Shown here piece by piece: positions 22,330 through 33,375 of a DNA stretch of 64,000 nucleotides. The notes below the pieces were generated by a model. That model had not been told where the DNA came from. It searched no databases and saw only the letters and a program-made list of their open reading frames with translations. Each line of letters starts with the position of its first letter. Position 1 is the first letter of the stretch. The DNA is from Tetracladium setigerum (Eukaryota; Ascomycota; Leotiomycetes; Helotiales). The stretch lies in assembly GCA_031472005.1 (NCBI GenBank), contig PZJY01000004.1, positions 842,556 to 906,555 on the forward strand, in the 5' to 3' direction. Made by a program: the position numbers and the translations under genes.

Positions 22330-24862
22330 ATGCCCTCGCCGACGTTCGCCATAACGGAGGATCGTGTGCCCAATTCCCACAAAGTCATTTACTTTACAAT
22401 ATCTTTGATTGTTATTTGTATTAGATTAGGTCAGGCAACATTAACAGGATGGTTCTTTTATAGTTATGAGTTTGTCACTTCGCTGCTTGGTTTTGGTGTC
22501 TTTAGGTCTCGAAAACAACCAGGGTTTGCTCGCTGTGTCAGCATTTTGAACGAGAGGCATCAATGGCGAAATCACGAAATATTAACCGGGAAATGGTTTG
22601 ACGAGTTACAAAAATGTGCAGGAGGTCGCGCCGGCTCTCAGTTTCGTGTTCTACTCAGCGATTTGGTGTGTTAAACTCCTCCAAGCAAACAACCTCAACT
22701 GACTTGTGAAGTTTTCGGCTATGCTTCAGTCTGAGTATGCATTGCGTGCGCAGAGAGTCATCGCTCAGTACTTGTTACCTCTTCTCCCAACTTCCGTTAT
22801 TGGTTATATCCGTCATCTCGGTGGCAGAGAGCTCAACATTGTCATCACCACGGTAAGTGCTCCCTAACAAACTCTCAGCTAGTCTGATGGGCGAATACAG
22901 ATTATTGTTCTTGGTACCCTGACCTGGTTGTACCTTTATAGACATCTAAACCGCAATAATTTGCACCGGATTTCGGACTTCTTCAGAGGAAAATTCTGGG
23001 CTCCAAGTACGGATACAGTAGACAGGGTATGACAACCCCTCCCCTCTTGATAGCCGATATCTGACCCATCTACTTAGGTCATCGCCATTTTATCCCCAAC
23101 TCGAGAAACCTTTTCCGTCGATGATGCAAATGAGGACTTTGAAATTCTTTCCAACAGATTTGAACTATTCCTCCATGATTTGCTCCCAACAGCTACTGTC
23201 TGCAACTTTATCTTCACCTTCTGCCTGATCACCTATTGGCTCTTCACCGTCAATCATACTGCTGGCTCAAAATCTCTCTCGGTATATATGATCTTTGCCT
23301 TCTGCCATTCTGTGATATATACGGCATTCATCAAGTCAGGCAACCCAACCATTGAACAGGAAAATGCTCGGCGACGAGAATATCCTGGCTTTGAGATTGC
23401 CGGTGGGGAGGGCATTCATATGTTGCTCTTTCTCTCTGCGGCATATTACATCTTCAGCGATCCCCAACATGCTGTCTACCCATATTTTAGCCCTATATAC
23501 CAAGTTACCGAGGATCTTTACCGATTGTCAGGCTCTCAAGCATTTTCTACTTGGTGGGCTGTGTGTGCCTTGTGGCAGTTCTCCAGCATATTTCAAAGGG
23601 CCTTATATTTCTTCGTATTGCCATACTTGGTCTACTTCCCAACCTTTAAGTTTTTCCACCGGCTCGTTACAGGCGCTTTCAATTCCACGATCATTGCAAG
23701 TTTCCAAAGATCTCCAGCCCAAACCCTCTGTAGAATCTACCAAACTGCTGAGGAGAAATACCACGACATCGCTCGGAAGGTCAACAACTTTTTGGAATCA
23801 ATATTTGCTCTCATGGATCGAATCGGTATCACAGGAGGATTCACTCTTACCATGTTTATTGCAGGATTATTCCTAATCGTTACGAACTTCACAATTCTAC
23901 TCGACCTACTTGTCCAATCCGCTATCAATTTGTTTTTGGCAGCCAGCTCAAAGGCAATGTCGACCTATTGGTCCTACTTTCCCTCCTGGCCTGATTGGAA
24001 GAGCAATGGATTTGTCAAGGCTCTCGGAAATTATTTCGCGAATGCTGCCGTCTTCTTCTTTGCCTCGATCGTGATCGTTCGGCTGTTCATGTTATCTATT
24101 CCCTTGTTCGAAAAGGTTCTTCGTTGGCTTTTTATTAGTTCAGCTCGTGTTGTCTGGAGAATGATTGAGCCTTTACGCCGAAGAATAGCTGACTACTTTG
24201 AGCCAAGGCTGCGCGTCGTCCTGTTTATGATCGAACATACCATCCACATCACATGTGTGTGTGTCGACTATCTTTACAACCTCTTTCATAACGATTTCGA
24301 AACCGCCAAACGATATAAAAACGAGGCGGCAAAAAAGATTAACCAAAAATCCCCCCACAAGATCCGTTCATCAAAATTCGTAAATGCCACAAGGAAAGGG
24401 AAAAAAGCACAAAAATCCCCAAGCGCCCCGCCTGTAGACTCACAAGAAACAAGTCATGTCAAATCAGATAGCCTCTTTCCAGATATTAACTTCTCTCTAT
24501 CCGAAGGCCCGCCCGAGATGTCTGGAGGCCTCGGAACTTCCCCTTCCCAGGATGTCATCTTTGATGATAGCCCGACAGTAATTAGCGCAACAACGAAGTA
24601 TCCTTCTCATCAACTCCGGACACCACCTGCATCTGTCTCGAGCCCCACTGGTAATTCTCACGAAACTTCGCCAGAGATACAGGACAGTACTTCAATGTCT
24701 GCTGATAAAACTCTAGATCCAGAGTCGGGACTGAGAAAACGACCTGTGTCGTTTGCAGAGAATAAGAGAAAGACGTCGATAGAAAGCCAAGACCAAAAGA
24801 TGGAGTCAACATCGCCGGAACAAAGTCCGCCTGTTCAAACTGCGACTGGGCGCAAGGTATAA
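22330..24862 (+). CDS. Large multi-pass membrane protein, unknown
   Basis: A 795-aa protein from four exons (22330-22665, 22712-22852, 22901-23026, 23078-24862), all in phase 0 with an intact frame. The first 480 residues carry about nine hydrophobic segments, for example VIYFTISLIVICIRL, LNIVITTIIVLGTLTWLYLY, FIFTFCLITYWLF, MLLFLSAAYYIF and ANAAVFFFASIVIVRLFML. The last 170 residues are hydrophilic, rich in Lys, Ser and Pro, and probably cytoplasmic (KKINQKSPHKIRSSKF; SVSSPTGNSHETSPE). I recognise no transporter or receptor signature. A role in the endomembrane system is only a guess. Confidence 0.75.
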
Positions 24863-25699
24863 ATATTCGTTCTTGTGGTGGACTTTTGTATGCTCTATGT
24901 TAAGCGAGAAATTGGAAGAAATGGACAAACACGACCACTTTAAGGTGGGATATGTTAGGTGCTAATACCGTGAGGAAATAGTGTGTCCCGAGGGGTATTG
25001 TAATCAGGCAAGAATGTAGTGATAGTGTATAGATTGCCAAATAGGCTTGGCGAGCTGCTGTGAGAGTGTTGTAGAGATGGAACGGAGGTCGTATTAAGTT
25101 ATCACTTCAAACTTCCGAGCCAATGCAAACAATTCCAGTTCTGACAAAAGATGAAGGTTGTATGATGGCTACTCAAACGACGTATTGATATTGAGTTTAT
25201 TGCCGCAATCCTAAATCCGAAAAATTCGAAAGGCAGAAATTAAGAAAAGTAGAAAAGTAGAAAGATGGAAAAGAAGGAAAGCCAAAAGCTCTCAGGGGAG
25301 TATATCTTAGGATCGCATCGAAGGGAAAAGCATTCGTATTGTACTGACTAAGGCCACAGCCGAAGTTGGGTAATAATATCTAAGTGAACACTTACCCATA
25401 CCACTCGGGGTAGATCCAGTTGTAGTACTGGGTTGTTCGCCGATAAAAAGCAGAGACTAAAAGCTAACCTGCTTCTATGCAGGAACCAACGCCAAATCGA
25501 AAACCTTGAAAAACAAACAACCATCCCCCAAACTCCAGTGTAGAAACCATTCCCTCCTCCCCTAGTATCATGATGATCATCCCTTCAGTATGAAAAAATG
25601 CCTGACTCGATCTGAATGAATCGTAAGCATAAGTCCGCAACAACCTCACAAGTAACTCTCAGATGAATTACATACCTTCTCAACCCAAAATATGATCAC
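24863..25699. other. Intergenic with A-rich repeat
   Basis: An array of GAAAAGTAGAAAAGTAGAAAGATGGAAAAG-like units at about 25225-25290 is related to those at 22050 and 37500. No gene supported. Confidence 0.45.
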
Positions 25700-25997
25700 T
25701 CATGGCATAAACCATCCCATCTTGGGCATAGGCTTTGCAGGTCGTCCATCCTTTCCACCCATGCCACCCACATCACTCTCGCTCTCGCTCTCAAGCGCAC
25801 TCTCATTCCCACTAGTATTCTTGCCCTTCTTCTTGCATGCAGTGCAAAGCTCCGAGCCTCTCTTCTGAGTAGTGTTGGCTTTCGTACCTGGATGGGAGAC
25901 CGCTGCCGCCGACGACGAGAGGAGGGCATCGATCAACAGTTGTGCGAAGGATGGATCCGCAGCCGCTGGCGCATTTCTCTTGAGTGTATTTGCACAT
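25700..25997 (-). CDS. Possible small Cys-rich protein (MCKYTQ type)
   Basis: Starts at the ATG at 25995-25997 with MCKYTQEKCASGCG and DRCPPLVV, which recalls a group of small ascomycete proteins opening with MCKYTQ and holding an RCPP motif. The rest, SELCTACKKKGKNTSGNES to a stop at 25700, is in another frame. The two could be joined by a 49- or 52-nt intron with a poor donor (GTCGTC or GTCGGC) and acceptor CACTACTCAG, or by a sequencing error. The CxxC pairs suggest metal binding or disulfides. Function unknown. Confidence 0.4.
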
Positions 25998-27178
25998 CTT
26001 GATGGGTGGTTGATGAGCTTGTTGGATTGTGTTGGTAGAGAGTTGGGTAGGGTGCGTTGGGTTTTTGTTGTGAGGTATTGTGTGTCGGACTCAGCGTTGG
26101 AGATGGGATTGAAGATTTATTTCGAGTATACGAAGAACTTGTGGAAGAATGACGGGGTCAAAGAGGGTCTTGTCGTTGTCGCAAGCTGGATGTGTCGTGG
26201 TGGTATGTGCTGTGATTGAGAATTTGCGACATGAGATGAGAAGGAAATGCTAGCATGTCAGTCACAAACTTTAAGGACCACATTCACGCTCAAAATTGAC
26301 TGTCAGTACTGGAGAATGCCGAAAATATTGAATATATACAATACAATGTATTAGTGAAGCGAGTGGGGCGGTTGTATTATGGTACAAGGTTACTATCCCC
26401 AAAAAGGACCCGGTAATTGGGAACAATATTCTCCCGACATATGCGATACATATAGCAAAGAAATACAACACACTCATTCTACAATAGATTCAAATCTTCA
26501 ATGAATTGAATTTGCGTTGTGTGTCAATTGCCCTGTCAGAACAGTGACACTGTTACTCGCTTGTATACCAAGAGTTGGCTTTGGGGTAGGTAGTTCCCTC
26601 AATCATTGTTACATTTAGGCAGTGAATAGAACATGATTTTTTGTAAATACCAGTCACGAGAGGACATACTAGGGGTAAAATTGAATAGAGACATGACAGA
26701 ATGATAATGAGAGTCGAATAATGCTGGGGTAAAAATGGGGTGAAAAACGTGAAATATGCATTCCAATCAGCTGCAAGGATTTCTGGATCCATGCTCAGAC
26801 AATTGTACATAGAGGTAAGCCCTCAATACTCACGCAGCAGACGTGAAGGGACGTAAACAAGGCTTAATCAAGCTCCTTCCATAAAATCTGCCTGTAGCGA
26901 TTTATTAGCAATAGGAAACGCCAGAAAGCAGTATATCTTAACGGAAGGCATCACAGATAGAAAAAATAATCGAATCACAGAAGACTTGCAGTTTGTAGGA
27001 TACAATCGATATATCGAAGGTATATTAATCAGTATTAAGTTCAAAATGGTATCATGATCGGAGATGTTCTAATTCCATCATCCCACGCGACAAATTCAGA
27101 AACACCAAGCAGGATATGATGATGCCCATGGCCAAAAAGCGAAAGCAGCAGAAGCAGAGTATTTAGCCGAAATCAGAT
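25998..27178. other. Intergenic, no gene seen
   Basis: This holds the upstream region of the small Cys-rich gene and the 3' side of the sulfate permease. Short hydrophobic minus-strand frames at 26271-26477 and 26553-26810 have no splice partners or codon bias and were not called. Confidence 0.4.
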
Positions 27179-29945
27179 CTAAGATGAGTGGGTATGCTCA
27201 GAAGCCTCGATGATGGCATTAGCACTCTCCACAGCACTGGCAACATCAACGTGGAAGAAAGGTCTGTTGACACCGTAGAGAGGAGCAGTAGATTTGCGTG
27301 AGCCAGATGGGGATGTTGAGGTCTTGGCTCCCTTCTCACTGATCTCATCTGGGTTCTCAACATCGCGGGGCTTCTCGTGAGCGGCAAAGTCATCGGATTC
27401 GGCGAGAGAGATGATGGGCTTCCATTGAGATTCAACGGAGTTGTACTTGGGATATCCGAAACCGGCGGCGGCAAGAGCACGACGTGTCCATGGGGTGGTG
27501 ATGTTAGCGATATGCCAGCTGACGGTGGCAGGGGCGGCGTAGCGGTCAAGTTGGTTACGGACATCGACCAAGTTTTGGATGGATGACACATCGACTTGGT
27601 TGACGGCAGAGAAATCGAGAATGACGGCTTTGAGAATAGGAAGGCTGTGGTCGATGACGACTTCTTGACCTCTTCTTGGTCCTGGGTCGTTCCATGGACG
27701 ATCCTGGGATTCTAATTAGCAGGCATTCTAAGCTTTTCTTTAAATAGAAAGTTGAGACTTACACCGAGTTTAGCAAAAGTGTCACCAGTGGTTCGTCGTG
27801 TCTCCTTAAAGATAACGTCCGTGAAGTGTTCAAAGTAATGTTGTGAGTTGGGGTAGTTGAATCCCTCACTGAAACGATAGATGAAAACACCAGGTGTTGG
27901 TGATTGGATCTTGACATCTTGGTTCGAGCCATCATGACGATCAAGAGGAAGGAAGACATCTCGCGATGGACCAGAGGCTGGTCCTGTGGTGCTGATGATG
28001 CTATCAAGTCCATTTGGAGACTTGGAGTCTTCAGCGTAGCTGGCACCTAGGGAGCTGTGGATCTTGGCGTGACCAAGGAATCTTCCCTTTGCCTTTGAGA
28101 TTCGGAAGAAGATGATGCCTGCCGAGAGACCCATGGTAGCATAGATTCCATTCTCGATGTTGGTGAAGAGGGAAACGAAGACACCAGTGAAGAAGACGAC
28201 AACTTCAAGAGGTGAGACTTCCCAGAATTGGTAGACGGTACTTGGCGGGGTGATTAAATCTCCAACGGCGTGGATGATAACAGCTGCAAGCGAAGCAGAT
28301 GGGATGTAGAAGAAAACCGACGTCAAAGCATACAGAGCCAAGAGAACGACAATGGCTGTCACAATACCAGCAAGTGGTGTTCGCACTCCTGCCTTGGACT
28401 TGATTGCAGTGCGAGAAAATGAACCAGTTGCTGGATAGCCACCGAGGAAAGGTCCAAACACGTTACTGAAGCCGATAGCAACCAATTCTTGGGAAGGGTT
28501 AATCGTCTACAGTGAAGTCAGCTACAATGTTCTGAAGTGGATTGGAAGGAAGCTTACATAGTTGTTGATTCTTCCAAAGGATTTGGAGATGGCGATATGC
28601 TCAATCAAGAGAACGATAATGGCAGCTGGGAGCTCTCCTGCAAAGGCACTGATTGTTCGAGAGTTCATCTTTGGTGCACCAGCGTGTTTGAAACCTGTTG
28701 AGTATTAATGAAGCCCTAAGGGAATGAGAGAGAGAGTGTGTGTAAAGGATCCAATGTTGGGAGTAAAAAATGATGTCACGTGACCAAACACTGAAATCCA
28801 AAAACCAATGGCCGCCACATTTACTAAGCGAGAGAGTTTGACTTACCACTTGGAACTGTTCCCAAAATCTTGAAGATGGCCTTCTTCGAGTTGCCCTTGA
28901 CATGACGGTTGGCGAGCCAACTGATGAGGACGTAGAGGAGGATAACGAAGGCGATACGAAGAGTGGAGAGGAAAAACCAAAGCTTCTTTCGCTGGGGCTG
29001 CTTCTTGGTAAGGTAGCTAAAGATGATTCGGAGACCATAGAGCATTGCCAAAGCGGACACACCCATTGCAGCATCCAGTTTGGCCTTAGGAAGCGCTTTG
29101 AGGGTGTCGATAATGACTCGATAGGCGGATCCTCTTGTGTTGACACCAGAGATTCCCAAAAGAGTGGGCACTTGACCAGCTGCAATCGTGATGGCAGAGC
29201 CAGTCATGAAGGCGCAGATAGCTGTGAGAGAAATCCATTCGACAATCCATCCGGTACGGGTGAGACCAATGAAGAGTACCACGACACCACAGACGAGAGC
29301 GAGAGATCTTGCGATCTCTTGTGCTTCAATGTCAGGGTGCTTAGCTTGAACCTTGATCACAATGTTTCCGACCAGTTGAGACATGACAGCGACGGTCTAA
29401 AGAGGTCAGTTGGGCTGATGCAAGCAAGGGGCAAATATATGCTACTCACACCGATAGTAATATCCTTAGAAGTTGCAAAAGCCCAGTATAAGAGGAAACC
29501 GACGAAAGATGTGTAAAGACCGTACTCCGGAGGGAGCTTTGCGAGGAGCGCATATGCCATTCCTTGTGGAACGACGACAGCACCGACGGTAAGACCTGGC
29601 GGGTGGGAAATCAGAAATCTATTTTATCTCTCATTGCGGCTTTGAATCCATTGACATACCTGCAATCAAATCACCAGTGGCCCATGTGGCATTGTACCGA
29701 GTGATCCATTTGGTGAAAGGGAACAACTCGACGAAGTAGTGCTTGACGGTTCCGCCATTGGGGGCAATCTGGCGGAAGTAGTCTCCTACTGTAGGTTCGC
29801 GCTCGACATAGTTGTCTGCGCTGGACGAAGCGATTGATTCACCCGTGGTGACAGTCTCGGTGGCATCGTTGCGGTAGTGGACGTTGATACCGAGACCTTT
29901 GGCAAGGCCATGGCCGATCTTGGTGGAGGCTGGGACGGAGGTCAT
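27179..29945 (-). CDS. Sulfate permease (SulP/SLC26 family)
   Basis: A high-affinity sulfate transporter of the plasma membrane, the entry step of sulfur assimilation. Intact, 795 aa, six exons; introns 29596-29659, 29397-29449, 28695-28846, 28507-28557 and 27704-27762. The family marker PQGMAYALLAKLPPEYGLY is present near residues 105-125, followed by ten or more membrane segments, including GFSNVFGPFLGGYPATGSFSRTA. A C-terminal STAS domain carries KAVILDFSAVNQVDVSSIQN. The N-terminal region has VGDYFRQIAPN and FPFTKWI. Length and order match fungal SUL1/SUL2/CYS-14. It faces the arrestin gene across 1.7 kb; arrestins of that type control permease turnover in fungi, but a link between these two is not shown. 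Confidence 0.95.
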
Positions 29946-31657
29946 GTTGACGGTGTCAGAAGCAGCTGTGATGCTATGCTGTGCTCGCGTGCCACGATCT
30001 CAGAAGGAAGAGAAGAAGACCTGGATACACAAGATCTCTCTGCTGTCTCTATTCTCAAGGGGGGAGCAGATGCAGGACTACTTATGTATCCTGCGACTAC
30101 TAGGACTAGGACTAGGTGGCCATTGACTCCTGGGACACTCCCGCGGACCACTTTCGCCAACATCTAAGGTTCGGGCGCATCTTTTGGGATTTGATGCTCC
30201 ATGCTCCATAGTAGCTGCGTCCCGACCAGGATACTCTGGATGGCATCATCCAAGTGAAGAACAAGCTCCCACATAAAATGACAAGCTCCCACTGAAAAGT
30301 GACAAGCTCCACATGTTGTGACAAGCACCTTGGGCCGGGCTTGGGTGAGACACGCGCCGCTTGGTGGTCTTGGGAGTCTTGGGAGGTCCAGAATGAGGAG
30401 GTCGCTGGGAGTGCCGATCACGAGCGGGAAGGGGTCGCCGAGGTGAAGTCAAGGGTGCATGAAAGGTGCAGCGGGGGAGGAGATGGGGGTGGGTATTTGG
30501 TGGTGGTGGTGGATGTTTGGTGGTGGTTGAGGATGGACGGTGTGGGGTTTGTTTACAAAGTACCAAAGTAGAGAGTAAAAAGTTGCAGCACAACATCCAA
30601 GGGTCCCATGCGCCAAGAGATGATACAATCCGCGCTAAATATACATCATAGAACAACGACATCTCATCACTGGATGGACCAAGAGAGATATACGCGAGAG
30701 CTGAAGCCAAAGAAACGCCGCAGACGGGTTCTCTCGTTCTCTCGTACGAGACGTCTCTTCTGTGGCGAGCGACCGAGTCTTGGGCACTTGGTAAAGCAGG
30801 GTCTGACTCGAAAAAGGCAATCATGGACATATCAGATCGACAAACAAGAACAATAACAATAAGTCAGAGAACGAAAAGAAATAAAACATTACTACTACCT
30901 ACTAATCACGGTTAAATCCCTCCCCGGAAGGCGCTAGCAAAAAAATGATCAGATTCCGAAGCAGCTCGATCAGATCGCAGAACATTTCGTTTCCGCGGCC
31001 TTGGGTCTGCCCAAGAATATCGAATGAACTCCTCGCTAATCCTGGGTTTTCGCGACTTCGTGATACTTCACAAGAATCACTCATCCTCTCATACTCGTCG
31101 CTGTGGTGATTGGTCGATCGTGTCGAGATTGTCCGTCACTTCGTGATTCGCCGCCTGCCGTCGAGGGTGCATGTGGTGGTGGTGTGCCGGCCAGCTTTTC
31201 CTCACGACATCTTCACAACCTCATGTGTAACCATCAAATGACCCCCGACGGTGCCAACTTGCTCGTCTCAACACCACCACTGACAGGTACAATCTAAGCA
31301 TTCCAAGCATCTCCAAGCATCCCAAGAAACCGTTCAAACTGCTTCTTTTCTTTACAAGTCGGAGTGAGAGCGCCACCTGAAGCTTGACAACAGCCAGCAG
31401 ACTTGGAAAGAATTGGCAGAGAAGTGAGTTTGCGACAACCCCCCTTGACTTTCTTGGCTGTTCGTTGGCCCTTTTCTTGTACTTGAAGCAGCCTTGCTGC
31501 CTCGCCTCCCTGTTGCCTCGATCCGCACTCTCGGGAAGCTCTTGCGATTTTCAGCTATTTGTGAAGCAGAGTTGCACCCTATCATCGATCTCGTCCACCG
31601 TCCCCACCTGGCCTGCTAGTCGACATACAGTCGATATATGGCGAATCAGCCTCGAAA
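29946..31657. promoter_or_regulatory. Divergent promoter region, sulfate permease / arrestin
   Basis: 1.7 kb without a gene. It holds a four-unit tandem array at 30261-30330, with ACAAGCTCC or ACAAGCACC repeating every 19-21 bp, and a GGT-rich tract (TTTGGTGGTGGTGGTGGATG) at about 30495-30530. Another near-repeat, TCTAAGCATTCCAAGCATCTCCAAGCATCCCAAG, is at about 31293-31326. Which of these are binding sites is unknown. Confidence 0.45.
30261..30330. repeat. 20-bp tandem repeat, four units
   Basis: Units begin at 30261, 30281, 30302 and 30321 with ACAAGCTCCC, ACAAGCTCCC, ACAAGCTCC and ACAAGCACC, separated by A/T-rich spacers. About two helical turns separate the units. Confidence 0.7.
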
Positions 31658-33165
31658 ATGAAGGTCTCCATCGAAATCCACAATACAGAAAACACCTCCG
31701 GCCTCTTCTCGTCGACCGACTGGATCAAGGGGAACATCTTGCTTTCGCTTCAGAGAGCCGATGCCATTAGCAGGGTCACCCTCACACTTCAAGGTAACAT
31801 ACACATGCACATGCATCTCAACTTCTCTCCTGCAATTTTCCGAACAACCCTACCCTTGACGAGACCCACGCGATGTCTTGGGCCCGGAATCCTCCTACTA
31901 AAAAAGTAAAAAAAGCAAATGCATGGCGGCTAATTCCCTTTTCCTTCTTTAGGAAAGCTTGTATCAAGTGTAGTTGCTGCCGCCACCAACCCTTTGGACG
32001 GCGAACTTCATGCTGTCGATGAGCACAAAGTAATAACAAACCCCCACGACTAACCTTCTCAACCACGTAACAAGTACTGACTTCGCCCGTAGCTATTCAA
32101 ACTCTCTGAGACCATTTTCCCACTTCCCAATGTTCCAGTGCCCGCAAAGGGATTCTCTTTGTCAAAAGGGATGACAACAATTCCTTTTGCCTTTCGCTTC
32201 CCAGTTTTGTCGACATGTCAAAACCCCGATCCGCATGATTGGATCAGGCACCTGAAAACCACTCTTCCTCCCTCCTTCAGGTTCCACTCTACCAAGAATG
32301 ATGGCAGCGCGACGATTGAGTACTACCTCCGTGTCAAGGTTATCAGGCCTGGGCGCTTCAAGTCCAATATTGCGGTCAAAGAACACATCAACTTCATGCC
32401 TTTGGACCCGGCTTTGCCACCTCCCATGATGGAGCCAACTCGGACCAAGAGTACTCGTATGTTGCGATTTGAACTTCCTACTTCTCCGGGCGTATCCTCG
32501 CCAAGTAGTCCCCTCATCGTCGATTCAAGGTCAGTGACGTTGACTGCAACTCTTCCTGCACCAGCAGTACTTCGGATCGGCAGCAGTCTTCCTCTCGGGG
32601 TTTTCGTCATTGCAAAAGAAGGGATGACCACAACACCTTCGCTCTTCATTCGGTCGCTAACTCTCAGCCTTCTGACGGAACTCACCGTAAACGTTGGACC
32701 AAATCTGAGAACGTGGACGACATGGAAAGAGATGTTGAACAAGGAGCTCGAGACAGAGGTCGGTGCCGATGTAGAACATGAATTTCCAAGGGAGTTGTGG
32801 GCGAATATAAAGGTTCCTACCAGCTTGACTCCAAGCTTCACGACTTGCACGGTGATGCAGCAACATTTTGTTGTTGCTCTCGTGGGACTCTCGTACGGGA
32901 AGGAAGGTAGCATTTTGGTGAGAAACAAGGCAATTCCTCAACTGCGAAGTCTATATACTAACGGAAAAAGAACATGAAATCGATTATCAATGTCGAACTT
33001 CACTCTGGTGTTGAACCTCGACCTCCTCCCGAGTCCACGAGTCCCGAAGAGACAAGCGAGGATCACATTACTTTCGTTCCCTGGAGGATGGGATCAGAGA
33101 GACATTTGGGCATTTTGGGACGACGCGATTCCAGAACTGACAATGCGCCTCCACCACCTTACTAA
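31658..33165 (+). CDS. Arrestin-domain protein with C-terminal PPxY
   Basis: An alpha-arrestin, the adaptor type that brings the ubiquitin ligase Rsp5/Nedd4 to membrane transporters for endocytosis. Intact, 410 aa, four exons; introns 31794-31952, 32030-32092 and 32918-32970. The arrestin N-like sheet is seen in VSIEIHNTENTSGLF and WIKGNILLSLQ. In the middle IPFAFRFPVLSTCQNPD and EYYLRVKVIRPGRFKSNI follow the usual fungal pattern, and the C-domain includes LTATLPAPAVLRIGSSLPLGVFV. The protein ends in APPPPY, a PPxY motif at the very C-terminus that suits WW-domain binding. Confidence 0.88.
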
Positions 33166-33375
33166 CGTAATGTTTTGGTGCTGGGTAGATGTTTATGGTA
33201 ATTTTTTTGAGAGTTCACTTTGGTCGCAGATACGTGACCCATAGTCACGTGACACTCCATCTCTTGCTCCTACCTCCTATTTTCCTTATGTGTACCAAAA
33301 ACAATACCTCCCACACCTGCAGGTGTCTATCAACAACACCAAAATCAAATGTCAGGCGTAGTCCATATTTCCATT

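Noticed and set aside
17237..24862. Secondary-metabolite gene cluster around the FAD oxidase
   Set aside because: No PKS, NRPS, terpene synthase, P450 or cluster regulator lies nearby.
26271..26810. Two short hydrophobic minus-strand frames suggesting a small membrane protein
   Set aside because: Hydrophobicity comes from T-rich DNA; the two frames do not join by plausible introns.
28902..29516. 204-aa plus-strand open frame opposite the sulfate permease
   Set aside because: It is the complement of well-conserved permease exons, and no domain is seen in it.
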